DNA of 64,000 nt from Chryseobacterium arachidis (GCF_900129245.1 NZ_FQUT01000001.1:1-64000), one strand, 5' to 3'; counted from the first letter of the stretch, positions 41,911 through 51,653 are shown. Numbers and translations are program-made. The notes: generated from the letters alone by a model not told the origin.

Positions 41911-42516
41911 TTAGCCTCTTGCTCTTTCAAGAAGCGTCATCATTAATAAAGATAAAATTACTGAACTTTCTTCATCATCATTAATATCAATCAATCTATC
42001 CAGTTGAAATCTTCTTCCAAAGAATGAAGGCATTTTTTTCAGTTTGAAGTAAGCTTTTCCGTCAACTCCGGTTACCGTGTAGGTAGGATTTAAAAAATAT
42101 CCTGTAAACATCCCGATAATAGGAAGTTCTCCAACAAAACCGTCTAAGAATCTAACCCATGCGCTGTCTTCCTGAATCTTAAATTTTGCCTGATCGTTAG
42201 CATCCAGAATATCATAGCTTGCTTTCCAGATAGAACGCATGCCTTTTCTTGCCAATCTTCCAAAGTTTTTGCCGGTAGCCACTTCATTTAAAGAATAAGA
42301 AGCATTAAAGTCGATCCATTGGTTGGCCTTGATTCTGAAGAGTTCCTTAGATTTACTTTCGTCATTGAAAACGATAACGTCTTCTTTTAATTTAAACATT
42401 TTCTGACGTACATAAGCTACATAACTGCCGTTTTTGTCCGTAATGTTGAAGTCGCTAGCAAAGGTTGTAATTTTAAATTTAAAATCCAGAGGATAATTTA
42501 AATTGTTAAGTGCCAT
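41911..42516 (-). CDS. LURP-one-related / tubby-fold protein
   Basis: A 201-aa protein matching the LURP-one-related, phospholipid-scramblase-like beta-barrel fold. FKFKITTFASDFNITDKNGSYVAYVRQKMF, then KEDVIVFND and RIKANQWIDF, and TYTVTGVDGKAYFKLKKMPSF near the end are typical. Bacterial members have no settled function. It has no signal peptide, and a conserved hydrophobic stretch (ELPIIGMFTGYF) is embedded in the barrel. Confidence 0.75.
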   Translation of the reverse strand: MALNNLNYPLDFKFKITTFASDFNITDKNGSYVAYVRQKMFKLKEDVIVFNDESKSKELFRIKANQWIDFNASYSLNEVATGKNFGRLARKGMRSIWKASYDILDANDQAKFKIQEDSAWVRFLDGFVGELPIIGMFTGYFLNPTYTVTGVDGKAYFKLKKMPSFFGRRFQLDRLIDINDDEESSVILSLLMMTLLERARG

Positions 42517-42724
42517 TAGTATTATTTTTCAAGTTAATATTTAGTGCTCAAAGATAAGATTTTTTTAGACTTCGGAGTGGTAGGTGGTGAAGAATGAGTG
42601 TTATTTTTTTGGTAATGATAATTTATAGACAGCCTTAAAATTTTATTTTAAAAATGAATATTTGATTATTTATTCATTAAAAACTGAATACCTACAATCC
42701 TCTTCTTTTTTCAACTATTATCGT

Positions 42725-42732
42725 TATTTTTG
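42725..42732 (+). promoter_or_regulatory. -7 element 4 nt before recR
   Basis: TATTTTTG matches TAnnTTTG. Only TCTT separates it from the recR ATG, which predicts a leaderless operon mRNA. Confidence 0.6.
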
Positions 42733-42736
42733 TCTT

Positions 42737-43351
42737 ATGGATTACCCAAGTAAAGTATTGGCAAAGGCGGTGGATGAAATTGCCGGTTTACCCGGAATTG
42801 GCAGGAAAACGGCCTTGCGTTTAGCATTACATTTATTAAAACAACCCAACTCCAGAGCTACAAGCCTTGGAAATTCTCTGATTAATCTTGTTAACGAAAT
42901 AAAATACTGTAAAGACTGTCATAATTTCTCTGATTTTGATATCTGTGAAATCTGCAGCAATGAAAAGAGAAACGATGAGGTAATTTGCATTGTGGAGGAT
43001 GTCCGCGATGTGATTGCCATAGAAAATACCGGAAAATATACCGGAAAATATCTGATTTTAGGCGGGAAAATCTCACCGATGGAAGGTGTAGGACCGAACC
43101 AACTCAATATTTCAAGCATCGAAAAGAAACTGAATGAAGGAAAAGTAAAAGAACTGATTTTTGCTTTAAGCGCAACGATGGAAGGCGATACTACGGCCTA
43201 TTATATTTATAAGAAATTTAAAAGTTTTAACGTAAATTTTTCCAGCATTGCCAGAGGAATTTCCGTAGGAGACGAGCTGGAATATGCAGATGAAATTTCT
43301 TTGGGAAGATCGATTATGAATAGGTTGCCTTATAATGAAGGAAATTCTTAG
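42737..43351 (+). CDS. recR: Recombination protein RecR
   Basis: A 204-aa RecFOR-pathway DNA clamp. It has the helix-hairpin-helix LPGIGRKTALRLALH, a four-cysteine zinc finger (CKDCHNFSDFDICEIC), and the TOPRIM domain (VICIVEDVRDVIAIENTG and so on). The start at 42737 (MDYPSKVLAKAVDE) matches the family; an ATG 25 codons upstream is in frame but precedes the promoter. It heads an operon with glycosylation genes, an unusual grouping. Confidence 0.95.
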   Translation: MDYPSKVLAKAVDEIAGLPGIGRKTALRLALHLLKQPNSRATSLGNSLINLVNEIKYCKDCHNFSDFDICEICSNEKRNDEVICIVEDVRDVIAIENTGKYTGKYLILGGKISPMEGVGPNQLNISSIEKKLNEGKVKELIFALSATMEGDTTAYYIYKKFKSFNVNFSSIARGISVGDELEYADEISLGRSIMNRLPYNEGNS

Positions 43352-43379
43352 ATAAAGAGAAAAAGTGACACAAATATCC

Positions 43380-44543
43380 ATGGACATTAAAAAAGTATCT
43401 TCGAATCCGGCTTTTTTAGATATTAAGAATTACAGTGTATTTTTTGTTTACCTGATTGTAAATTCTTTATTTGTTATAAAATACGGAGAAAATTACATCA
43501 TTCCACTTTTGAGCGGTTACTTGGTAATGGTGTCAGGAATAAGTATTTTGTATATTAAAATAAACTTGAAAGATATCGTCTATAAGTTATTTTTTGTAGT
43601 TGGAGTCATTTTATTTTTTCTTTTTAGTATTTACCTTAATTATAATGTTGATGGTAATTCTCTGAATGTCGATCGTTGGTCCGCGATGGAAATTGGGATA
43701 AAGGCTATTTTCAACGGGCAATATCCATACAATATTCCGGATCACATGGGAAGAGAATCTTCTAATCTTCCGATGCTTATTGTGTTGGGAATGCCTTTTT
43801 ATCTGCTTTTCGGAAGTGTAGGATATTTGCAGCCTTTCACTTTTCTATTTTTTACTTTTTTGATTTTTAAAATTTTCAGCTATTATAGACAAAGGTTGGC
43901 AGTACTAATTTTACTCTTTCTTTCTCCGAGCTATTTGTGGGAAGTGTATGTAAAAAGTGATCTGTTTTCTAATTTTATGATCATTACAGGATTTGTATAT
44001 TTAATTTGGAGAAAGTTTTTAAAGATGAAAATAATGAAATTGGAAATTGTTTCATTTTTATCCGCTTTAGTTTTATTGACGCGCTTTTCATCTGTTATTC
44101 CTCTAACTATTTTACTAATTAAAAAGTTCTTTGAATTTTCAGGTAAAGAAAAACTAAGATTTATAGCTGTTTTTATTTTTACGATTTCTGCGTTGGGATA
44201 TATTTTTTTTCATAATGCTCCTAATCTTGAGGTTTTCCTAGAACATAACCCTTTGATAATACAAGGGGCTAAACAGCCATTAATATTAAGTCTTTCGTAC
44301 ATCGGAATTGCCTGTATTTTGTCATTTAGAGTAAAATCATTTTACGATACAATTTTCTGGATAGGAATATTGCTTTTTATTTGTGTTTTTGTGCCATTCA
44401 TTATGTTTTTCTTTGAATATGGTTACACGAATATGATTAAAAATTCTTTTTTTGATCTGAGCTTTTTTAATATGTGTATGCCATTTGTGATCATCACTGT
44501 GATTTTAGAAATGTTTAAAAACCATAATAAAGAAATTAAATGA
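43380..44543 (+). CDS. Polytopic membrane protein, probable GT-C-like glycosyltransferase
   Basis: A 387-aa protein with about 10-11 hydrophobic helices and few soluble loops. The first large loop has LNVDRWSAMEIGIKAIFNGQYPYNIPDH, whose acidic residues resemble the catalytic loop of GT-C (DUF2029-like) polyprenyl-sugar transferases. The start is probably ATG 43380 rather than GTG 43365. It overlaps the GT2 gene by 4 bp, so it belongs to the surface-polysaccharide operon. The function is inferred from the fold and neighbours. Confidence 0.65.
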   Translation: MDIKKVSSNPAFLDIKNYSVFFVYLIVNSLFVIKYGENYIIPLLSGYLVMVSGISILYIKINLKDIVYKLFFVVGVILFFLFSIYLNYNVDGNSLNVDRWSAMEIGIKAIFNGQYPYNIPDHMGRESSNLPMLIVLGMPFYLLFGSVGYLQPFTFLFFTFLIFKIFSYYRQRLAVLILLFLSPSYLWEVYVKSDLFSNFMIITGFVYLIWRKFLKMKIMKLEIVSFLSALVLLTRFSSVIPLTILLIKKFFEFSGKEKLRFIAVFIFTISALGYIFFHNAPNLEVFLEHNPLIIQGAKQPLILSLSYIGIACILSFRVKSFYDTIFWIGILLFICVFVPFIMFFFEYGYTNMIKNSFFDLSFFNMCMPFVIITVILEMFKNHNKEIK

Positions 44544-45367
44544 TCTCTGTAATTGTCCCCATGTATAATGCCGCAGAGTCTATCGTTTCAGCTTTAGATT
44601 CTGTAAAAAATCAAACTTTTCCGCAGGAAGAATTTGAAATTATCATTATTAATGACGGTTCCACAGACGAAAGTTCCATACTTGCAGAAAATTATATTCA
44701 GGAAAACCCGCAGATGGATATCATTTTACTGAATCAAAAAAACGGAGGAGTTTCCAGTGCCCGGAATACAGGATTAAGAATTGCAAAAGGCGACTATATT
44801 GCCTTATTAGATGCTGATGACGAATGGAATCCCACAAAAATAGAAAAACAGATATATTATTTTGAGAAGATGGGAACAGGGATGGATTTTCTGGCAACAG
44901 CAAGGAATAACAATAGAATCCTTTCTCCTTATCATATAAAAAACGGACTGGCACAAATTACTTTTAAAAAACTTTTAATAAGGAACGAAGCACAGCCCTC
45001 AACGGTAATGTTTAGACGGAAAGTGCTTGAAAATACAGGATATTTTGATGATAACCAAAGATATGCGGAAGATGTGAACTATTGGATGAAGATTTCGCTA
45101 AAGAACAAAATGTATATTTTAAGCGAAAGTCTTGTCATTATCGGAAAAGGAAAAAGAAGTTTCGGAGTTTCCGGATTATCGGCAAACCTTCCGGAAATGG
45201 CGAAAGGTTTTAAGAAGAATCTGAAGGAAATGTATCTGCTAAAAAAAATAAATCTTAGTCAATATATCTTATTTAGGCTTTTTTACAGGACAAAATATTT
45301 ATTTTTGCTGTTCAGAACTTTTTATTTTAATTTAAATAAAACAAAAAAACAAACATCTCACAAATAG
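44540..45367 (+). CDS. Family 2 glycosyltransferase
   Basis: A 275-aa GT-A fold transferase. VIVPMYNAAESIVSALDSV starts the domain, INDGSTDES binds the nucleotide, and LLDADDEW is the DxD metal site. YAEDVNYWMKISLK carries the ED acceptor motif. Sugar and acceptor are unknown. It is translationally coupled to the membrane protein upstream and followed 4 bp later by the epimerase gene. Confidence 0.92.
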   Translation: MISVIVPMYNAAESIVSALDSVKNQTFPQEEFEIIIINDGSTDESSILAENYIQENPQMDIILLNQKNGGVSSARNTGLRIAKGDYIALLDADDEWNPTKIEKQIYYFEKMGTGMDFLATARNNNRILSPYHIKNGLAQITFKKLLIRNEAQPSTVMFRRKVLENTGYFDDNQRYAEDVNYWMKISLKNKMYILSESLVIIGKGKRSFGVSGLSANLPEMAKGFKKNLKEMYLLKKINLSQYILFRLFYRTKYLFLLFRTFYFNLNKTKKQTSHK

Positions 45368-45371
45368 CAGC

Positions 45372-46502
45372 ATGAAAATACTCATCACAGGAGGAGCCGG
45401 ATTTATAGGAAGCAAGTTATCTTTAGAGCTTAGGAAGAAGGGGTATGAAGTTACGGTATTAGATAATCTTTCTTCTCAGATTCACGGAGAAAATCCTGAG
45501 GAAGATTCGCCTTTGTACAAAAGTATTTTAGGGAAAGTTAATTTCATTAAAGGAGATGTTGTTAATCTTGAAGATTGGGAAACTGCAATGGAAGGGCACG
45601 ATGTAATTGTGCACTTCGCGGCCGAAACGGGAACCGGACAATCGATGTATCAGATCGAAAAATATACGGAAGTGAATGTTTCGGGAACAGCAAAAATGCT
45701 GGATCTCTTGGTAAATAAACCGCATCAGATAAAAAAAGTGATTATTGCTTCCTCGAGAGCCGTGTATGGTGAGGGGAAATATCTGCATCCTGAACTGGGA
45801 TTGATTTATCCGAGACCCAGAAATATAGAAGAAATGCGCAATGGGATTTTCGAAATCATATATCCGGATGGGCAGATGCTCAGGGCACTTCCGACTGATG
45901 AAGAATCAAAAATACACCCGACTTCCATCTACGGAATTACAAAATATACCCAGGAACAGATGGTGATGACAGCCTGTTCTTCGATGGGATTGGCTCCGGT
46001 CGCAGTAAGGTTTCAGAATGTTTATGGGGAAGGACAATCTTTGCTGAATCCGTATACAGGAATTTTATCGATTTTTTCATCGCAGATATTGAATGGAAAC
46101 GATATCAACGTTTTTGAAGACGGGAATGAATCCAGAGATTTTATTCATGTTGATGATGCGGTGGAGGCAACAATAAAATGTATTGAAAACGATGCGGCAA
46201 ACGGAGAAATTTTCAATGTCGGAACGGGGGTCTCAACGTCGGTAACTACCGTTGCTGAAAACCTGAGGAAATTTTACGATATCGATTTTGAAATCAATGT
46301 TTCCGGGCAGTTTCGTTTGGGCGACATACGGCATAATTTTGCCGATATCAGCAAGATCAAATCGAAGCTGAATTTCCAGCCGAAAGTATCCTTTGAGGAG
46401 GGAATGTCGAAGTTTACCAATTGGGTGCTGCAGCAGAATATTCAGGATGTAAAATTCAAAGAATCTTTGGAGGAGATGAAAGTAAAAGGACTTTTAAAAT
46501 GA
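45372..46502 (+). CDS. NAD-dependent nucleotide-sugar epimerase/dehydratase
   Basis: A 376-aa extended SDR. The NAD-binding GGAGFIGS (7-14) and catalytic YGITK (Tyr-x3-Lys) are clear, with SSRAVYGEGKY before them. A long insert between these motifs (about 140-190) resembles dTDP-L-rhamnose 4-epimerase types rather than GalE. It is overlapped 4 bp by the next glycosyltransferase gene and probably supplies that operon's sugar donor. Confidence 0.87.
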   Translation: MKILITGGAGFIGSKLSLELRKKGYEVTVLDNLSSQIHGENPEEDSPLYKSILGKVNFIKGDVVNLEDWETAMEGHDVIVHFAAETGTGQSMYQIEKYTEVNVSGTAKMLDLLVNKPHQIKKVIIASSRAVYGEGKYLHPELGLIYPRPRNIEEMRNGIFEIIYPDGQMLRALPTDEESKIHPTSIYGITKYTQEQMVMTACSSMGLAPVAVRFQNVYGEGQSLLNPYTGILSIFSSQILNGNDINVFEDGNESRDFIHVDDAVEATIKCIENDAANGEIFNVGTGVSTSVTTVAENLRKFYDIDFEINVSGQFRLGDIRHNFADISKIKSKLNFQPKVSFEEGMSKFTNWVLQQNIQDVKFKESLEEMKVKGLLK

Positions 46503-47527
46503 TCAATTTAAAAGACAAAAAAATACTTTTCTTATCCGTCAGTTTTTTTAAATATGAAAGAGCCATAGCAAAAAGATTGACTGAGCTAGGTGCTGAGGTT
46601 GATTTTTATGACGAAAGACCTTCCAACTCCAATATTTCCAAAGGAATTATCCGCTTTAATAAAAGGTTCTATCATTTAAAAATAAATCAATATTACAACC
46701 GGATTTTAAGTGAGATTCGCGGTAAGCAATACGATTTTTTCTTTTTAATAAAAGGGGAAGCCATCCCTACTTTTTTTCTTGAGAAAATAAAAGAAAACAA
46801 TCCTGAAATGGAGATGATCTACTATAATTTTGATCCATTAACAGAGTATCCGAACTTAATTTCCCATCTTAAATATTTTGATAAAAAATTTACTTTCGAA
46901 TATAATGATTCTGTGAAGTTTAACCTGAGTTTCAGACCATTGTTTTATCTGGAAGAGTATAAAAATTTAAACCAAAATAATCGTTCATCAGAATATGATG
47001 TTGTATTTATCGGAAGTGCACATACAGACCGCTATATTGTAGGAGAAAAAATCAGAGCGGCTGCAGACAGGCTTAATTTAAACTCTTACTTTTATTACTA
47101 TGCGATGGGAAGAATCGCTTTTAGATTGAAAAAGCTCATCGATAAAAATTTAAAACAGTTTGATATTGACAAAGTAAGTTTTGATAAATTAAATCATCAT
47201 CAGATCATTGATTTTTATAAAAAAACGAAATCTGTCTTAGATATTAATAAACCTTTTCAACATGGTTTAACGATCAGGACTTTTGAAGTTTTAGCATCAG
47301 GAAGAAAACTGATTACGACCAATGCTGATATTAAAAATTATCCTTTTTACTGTCCGAATAATATTTTGGTTGTCGACCGGGAAAATATCCAACTAGAGCC
47401 TGATTTTTTTAAGACAGATTTCAAAGAAATCGATAGGGAGGTGTTGCGTAAAATGTCTTTAGATTCTTTTATAGAATGTTTTTTTGATAGACATCAGGAT
47501 GAGTACTGGAATTCGTTCAGAAAATAA
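46499..47527 (+). CDS. Glycosyltransferase (CgeB-like, GT-B fold)
   Basis: A 342-aa protein beginning KKILFLSVSFFKYERAIAKRL. The C-terminal half has VVFIGSAHTDRY and GLTIRTFEVLASGRKLITTN, the donor-binding region of CgeB-like family 1 glycosyltransferases. The start at 46499 overlaps the epimerase stop by 4 bp (ATGA). Last gene of the recR-led operon, ended by the shared terminator at 47551. Confidence 0.82.
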   Translation: MINLKDKKILFLSVSFFKYERAIAKRLTELGAEVDFYDERPSNSNISKGIIRFNKRFYHLKINQYYNRILSEIRGKQYDFFFLIKGEAIPTFFLEKIKENNPEMEMIYYNFDPLTEYPNLISHLKYFDKKFTFEYNDSVKFNLSFRPLFYLEEYKNLNQNNRSSEYDVVFIGSAHTDRYIVGEKIRAAADRLNLNSYFYYYAMGRIAFRLKKLIDKNLKQFDIDKVSFDKLNHHQIIDFYKKTKSVLDINKPFQHGLTIRTFEVLASGRKLITTNADIKNYPFYCPNNILVVDRENIQLEPDFFKTDFKEIDREVLRKMSLDSFIECFFDRHQDEYWNSFRK

Positions 47528-47550
47528 AAAAAATTAATTTAAACAAAATA

Positions 47551-47578
47551 AAAAAGCAACTCCGTCGAGTTGCTTTTT
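47551..47578. terminator. Bidirectional terminator between the glycosyltransferase and secG
   Basis: AAAAAGCAACTC (47551-47562) and GAGTTGCTTTTT (47567-47578) form a 12-bp stem with Ts on both strands, shared by convergent genes. Confidence 0.92.
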
Positions 47579-47600
47579 GGTATGTAAAAATATTATTTGA

Positions 47601-47948
47601 TTATTTAGCCGGTGCAGGAGTCTGAGCCGGAGTTGTTGTAGAAGCAGGCGCAGAAGTTTGCTTAGCCGGAGCTTCTTTTTGAGTCGGAACCTGGGCAGGA
47701 GCTGCTGCTGATGGTTTACCTGTGATAACAACGCTGATTAGGATAAGGACGATAATCGTTGCTCCTAAAGTCCATGTTGCTTTTTCCATAAAGTCATTGG
47801 TTCTCTGTACTCCAAACTGAGCAGAAGATGCACCTCCGAAAGTACTGGAAAGACCTCCGCCTTTTGGATTTTGAGCCATAACGATGATTACCAGTAAAAT
47901 GCTGGCGATCATAATAAGAACCATCAATAGTATAAATATAGAATCCAT
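47601..47948 (-). CDS. secG: Preprotein translocase subunit SecG
   Basis: A 115-aa SecYEG accessory subunit. Two membrane helices (3-25 and 54-72) flank the conserved loop AQNPKGGGLSSTFGGASSAQFG. An Ala/Pro/Thr-rich tail (about 75-115) extends the C-terminus, as in other Flavobacteria. The start at 47948 (MDSIFILLM) is the normal one; 33 upstream in-frame codons are not part of the family. Confidence 0.95.
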   Translation of the reverse strand: MDSIFILLMVLIMIASILLVIIVMAQNPKGGGLSSTFGGASSAQFGVQRTNDFMEKATWTLGATIIVLILISVVITGKPSAAAPAQVPTQKEAPAKQTSAPASTTTPAQTPAPAK

Positions 47949-48034
47949 TAATTTGATATCTTTTTGAATGGGCAAATTTAATCTTTTTTTGTGGAATGGC
48001 AAAGAAAGAATCCTCCAAATATCGATAAAAATAA

Positions 48035-48060
48035 AAAACGGCAACAATTGTTGCCGTTTT
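48035..48060 (-). terminator. Terminator of the M16 peptidase operon
   Basis: AAAACGGCAAC (48035-48045) and GTTGCCGTTTT (48050-48060) pair over 11 bp, just beyond the minus-strand stop at 48082. Confidence 0.9.
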
Positions 48061-48081
48061 CATGATGATAAGACTTTGTTT

Positions 48082-50127
48082 TTATTTAAAATCAGAATCT
48101 TTAGCCTGGTTTACATCGATGGATTTTACATTCATCGTCATGTCCATTCCCATTTGGGATACGTTGATTGTATAGGGCATTTTTACTCCTGCTACATCTT
48201 TATAATTAGAGAACGTAGTAGGAATGGTAATTTCCTGCCCCTGAATTTTCTCTGTCTTCGTTTCTCCTGTTTTAAGGCCTGTTTTTACACTGTAGTAGTA
48301 CGTAGTGTTACCGCCTTTTACAACATAAGAGTCTTCTCCTGCGATTTTTTCAATTCCTGCAACTTTATAATCAGAAGATTTAGCAAAACCAAGTTCTTCG
48401 AAAAGTTCGGGATGTTTCTGTTTTTCAGCAATCTGTTCTGCTGTTACAGGTGTCTTTTTTCCCATAGCTTCAGAATACCCTGTTTTTCCGTCGAATACCT
48501 GCTTGCTGAAAGTCTGCCCCATTGCAGTTACCAGAGTAAGTTCTTTTCCTCCTTGAGCTTTGGTCATTTTCAAATCAATATTCTGTCCCTGCATAGACAT
48601 TGAAGCATTTACGGTGTAAGAAGAAATCTTATCAAGATTTGCTTTTCCTCCGATTGCATTGATGTATTTATCTGCAATTGAAGCTACTGTTACGGCAGCG
48701 TCAACTTTTTGTGCAGTGGGTTTTGCAACAGGATTGGCTTCTTTATCGAAATATTTTACAGGATAGCCTAATTTTTCCAATCCTTCAGAAATATCGGAAG
48801 CTTTACCAGCGATGAAAATTCTGCTTTGGTTGGGTAAAATAGTAGTTTTTACTGCATTTGAAACATCTGCTGCAGTTACTTTATCGATAGATTTTAGATA
48901 GTTTGTATAAAAATCAGCAGGTAAGTCCTGAACTTTTTGGTTTAATGCAAATCTTGCGATGGTTGCCGGTTGCTCCAAAGACATAATGAAAGACCCTTTC
49001 AGTTTTGCTTTTGCGTTTTCCAGTTCTTCCGGTTTTACAGTAGAAATAGCATTAAGTTCGTTCATAAATTCCTTAACAGCCTTGTCTGTTACCTCATTTC
49101 TTACGCTTGCACTGGCAGAAAACTGTGGAGAGTATTTGCTGGCACTCATGTTTGAATAGGCACCGTAAGTAAATCCATTTTTCTCACGAAGGTTCATGAA
49201 AAGTCTTGCTTCACCGCCGCCGCCAAGAATATAGTTGGCAATCGTTGCTGCAAAATAATTTGGATCCTTCATTTTTAAATTGTTAAGGTTGTTTAAAGAA
49301 ACAACTGACTGTACTGCTGTAGGAACATCCACTACATTAATCTCAGTTTTAGCAACGTTAGAAGCCGGCTCCAATTGAGAAATAGGTGTATTTGCCTTTT
49401 TCCACCCACTGAAGGCTTTTTCAATTAATGGTTTTACTTTGTCAAATTTCACATCCCCAACAATTACCAGATAAGCATTGTCCGGAGCGTAATATTTTTT
49501 ATACACGTTTTGTACATCTGCCAACTGAATTTTGTTGATAGATTCTACCGTTTCAAATTCTCCTCTTGACGTATTTTTTCCGTACATCAAAGCGTTGGAA
49601 ACTTTTCCTGCGATAGCAGAAGCATTTTTTTCTTCAGACTTCAATCCCTCAACCGCTCTTTCTTTTGAGTCTTCAATTTCTTTTGCAGAGAATTTAGGGT
49701 TGATAATGGCATCAGCCATCAAACCCAATACCTCAGGGAAATATTTTGACAGTGAGTTTGCAGAAGCCCCACCTGTAGAGAAATTAAGGTTTGCACCAAG
49801 ATAATCAACTTTTTTGTTGAAATCATCTTTGCTCATGTTTGTTGTTCCGTTTTCGAACTGTTCTGCCATGATTTCGCTTACACCAACTACTGCTCCTTCA
49901 TAATATGGAGGTCTGTCCATAGAAAGGCTTGCGCTTACTCTTGGCAATTTGTTGTTTTCCACAACCATTACCGTAAGACCGTTGCTCAGTTGGAAAGTTT
50001 TTGGCTTAGCAATGTTGATTGCGGGAGTTGGCCCCGGTTTTGGCATTGCATTAAGATCTATTTTTTGTGCTGAAACCATTCCTGTGAAGAAAAACGCTGC
50101 AGCTATATATGTTAATTGCTTTTTCAT
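48082..50127 (-). CDS. Inactive-type M16 peptidase subunit with a LolA-like C-terminal domain
   Basis: A 681-aa exported protein (signal peptide ending FTGMVSA). The M16 halves span about 40-470. The zinc motif HxxEH is absent (the site reads VGVSEIMAEQFEN), while LFMNLREKNGFTYGAYS carries the R/Y pair that non-catalytic M16 partners supply. Residues about 490-681 form an extra LolA/lipoprotein-sorting-like domain. It lies 51 bp downstream of the active M16 gene, so the two probably form a heterodimer. Confidence 0.88.
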   Translation of the reverse strand: MKKQLTYIAAAFFFTGMVSAQKIDLNAMPKPGPTPAINIAKPKTFQLSNGLTVMVVENNKLPRVSASLSMDRPPYYEGAVVGVSEIMAEQFENGTTNMSKDDFNKKVDYLGANLNFSTGGASANSLSKYFPEVLGLMADAIINPKFSAKEIEDSKERAVEGLKSEEKNASAIAGKVSNALMYGKNTSRGEFETVESINKIQLADVQNVYKKYYAPDNAYLVIVGDVKFDKVKPLIEKAFSGWKKANTPISQLEPASNVAKTEINVVDVPTAVQSVVSLNNLNNLKMKDPNYFAATIANYILGGGGEARLFMNLREKNGFTYGAYSNMSASKYSPQFSASASVRNEVTDKAVKEFMNELNAISTVKPEELENAKAKLKGSFIMSLEQPATIARFALNQKVQDLPADFYTNYLKSIDKVTAADVSNAVKTTILPNQSRIFIAGKASDISEGLEKLGYPVKYFDKEANPVAKPTAQKVDAAVTVASIADKYINAIGGKANLDKISSYTVNASMSMQGQNIDLKMTKAQGGKELTLVTAMGQTFSKQVFDGKTGYSEAMGKKTPVTAEQIAEKQKHPELFEELGFAKSSDYKVAGIEKIAGEDSYVVKGGNTTYYYSVKTGLKTGETKTEKIQGQEITIPTTFSNYKDVAGVKMPYTINVSQMGMDMTMNVKSIDVNQAKDSDFK

Positions 50128-50178
50128 TTGTAAAAATTTAATTTTTAATAATCATTTTTAACCCTAAAGTTTAGTTGA

Positions 50179-51492
50179 TTACTTTTTTTCAGGTACGTAG
50201 TTAATGATTATTCTTTGGTTGGAATTAAGATACTTTTTAGCCGCATTTTGAAGATCCTGTCTTGTGATCGATCTGTAAATGTCGATTTCTTTATTGATCA
50301 AATTCGTATTACCCATCAATACGTGGTTGGTTGCCAATGAAGCAGCAATCCCCTGAATGCTCGAGTTCGAGTTTACAAATTGGTTCTCAAACTGGTTCTG
50401 AAGTTTCTGATAATCTTCCTCCGAAATTAAAGTGGTCTGAAGTTTTTTGATTTCAGCATCTATATCAGTCTGTAAAGTAGCTTTAGTTGTTTGCCCCATC
50501 GGGATCGCAAAGAATGCAAAAATTCCGTAATCCTCAAGACCTTGGTTGAAAGCCTGTACCTGAAGCGCTTTTTTCTCCTGATCCACCAATTTTTTATATA
50601 AAACTGAAGACTTTCCGCTGCTCAAATAAGAAGAAAGCATATCTAAGATGTAAGCATCTTTTTCTTTATTACCCGGCGTTCTGTATGCGAAAACGTAAGC
50701 AGGAAGCTGGATGTTAGGGTCTGTTGCCGTTACCTCTTTTTCCTGAGTGATAGGCGCATCTTTCGGAAAATCTTTTGGATAAAGAGTTCCTTTTGGAATT
50801 CCTCCGTAATAGGTTTCGATCCATTTTTTAGTCTGCTCAGGCTTGATATCACCTGCAACTACCAAAGTAGCGTTATTGGGAACGTAATATTTTTTATAGA
50901 ATGCCTGGAATTCATCCAATTTCGCAGAATTCAAATCTTCCATAGAACCGATCGTTGGCCAGTTGTATGGGTGATTTGTAAACAAATTTTTTTGAATCGT
51001 TGTGAATAGATTTCCATAAGGTTGGTTATCCATTCTCAATCTCTTTTCTTCTTTTACAACCTCTCTTTGCGTATCAACACCGATCTGATTGATGACAGCG
51101 TGACGCATTCTTTCAGCTTCCATCCAAAGACCCAACTGCTCGTTGTTTGATGGAAAAGTTTCGTAGTAATACGTTCTGTCGTTTGTCGTGTTAGCGTTGT
51201 TTTGCCCTCCGTTTGAAGAAACTATTTTAAACCAGTCACCTCTTTTGATGTTTGGGGTTCCTTCAAATAAAAGATGCTCAAAGAAGTGAGCGAAACCTGT
51301 TCTTCCTTTTACTTCATCTTTTGCACCTACGTGGTACATTACCCCAGTTGTTACAACCGGTGCAGAATTGTCCTGATGAAGAATTACGTGAAGACCGTTT
51401 GGTAAGTCATACTCTTCGAATTTAATTTGTTGTGCATTCAGAGCTATTCCGAAGAAAGCCGCTGCAGCAACAGAAAGAAGTCGCTTTTTCAT
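50179..51492 (-). CDS. M16 zinc peptidase, catalytic subunit
   Basis: A 437-aa periplasmic or envelope peptidase with a signal peptide ending GIALNA. The inverted zinc motif HFFEH (His69, Glu72, His73) is intact. The second M16 half follows from about residue 230. First gene of a two-gene operon with the zinc-site-less partner downstream. Its substrate is unknown; M16 enzymes degrade small unfolded peptides. Confidence 0.92.
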   Translation of the reverse strand: MKKRLLSVAAAAFFGIALNAQQIKFEEYDLPNGLHVILHQDNSAPVVTTGVMYHVGAKDEVKGRTGFAHFFEHLLFEGTPNIKRGDWFKIVSSNGGQNNANTTNDRTYYYETFPSNNEQLGLWMEAERMRHAVINQIGVDTQREVVKEEKRLRMDNQPYGNLFTTIQKNLFTNHPYNWPTIGSMEDLNSAKLDEFQAFYKKYYVPNNATLVVAGDIKPEQTKKWIETYYGGIPKGTLYPKDFPKDAPITQEKEVTATDPNIQLPAYVFAYRTPGNKEKDAYILDMLSSYLSSGKSSVLYKKLVDQEKKALQVQAFNQGLEDYGIFAFFAIPMGQTTKATLQTDIDAEIKKLQTTLISEEDYQKLQNQFENQFVNSNSSIQGIAASLATNHVLMGNTNLINKEIDIYRSITRQDLQNAAKKYLNSNQRIIINYVPEKK

Positions 51493-51521
51493 AAAGTAGA
51501 AATTGTTTTGTCAATTAGTGT

Positions 51522-51529
51522 CAAATTTA
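51522..51529 (-). promoter_or_regulatory. -7 promoter element of the M16 operon
   Basis: The minus strand reads TAAATTTG, matching TAnnTTTG, 29 nt before the ATG at 51492. Confidence 0.6.
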
Positions 51530-51653
51530 CTTTAATTGTTACAATTCTGAAATGATTTTTTACCAAATTCCCACGTAAGATGGAATATCTGTAAATGAAA
51601 AATGTTTCCTCTGAAATGCTTACTTTTAAATAACAAACCCAATCTTTAAAAAA

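Noticed and set aside
48968..49804. Long ORFs antisense to the M16 genes and other large genes
   Set aside because: They lack family features and promoters and result from codon bias of the genes on the opposite strand.
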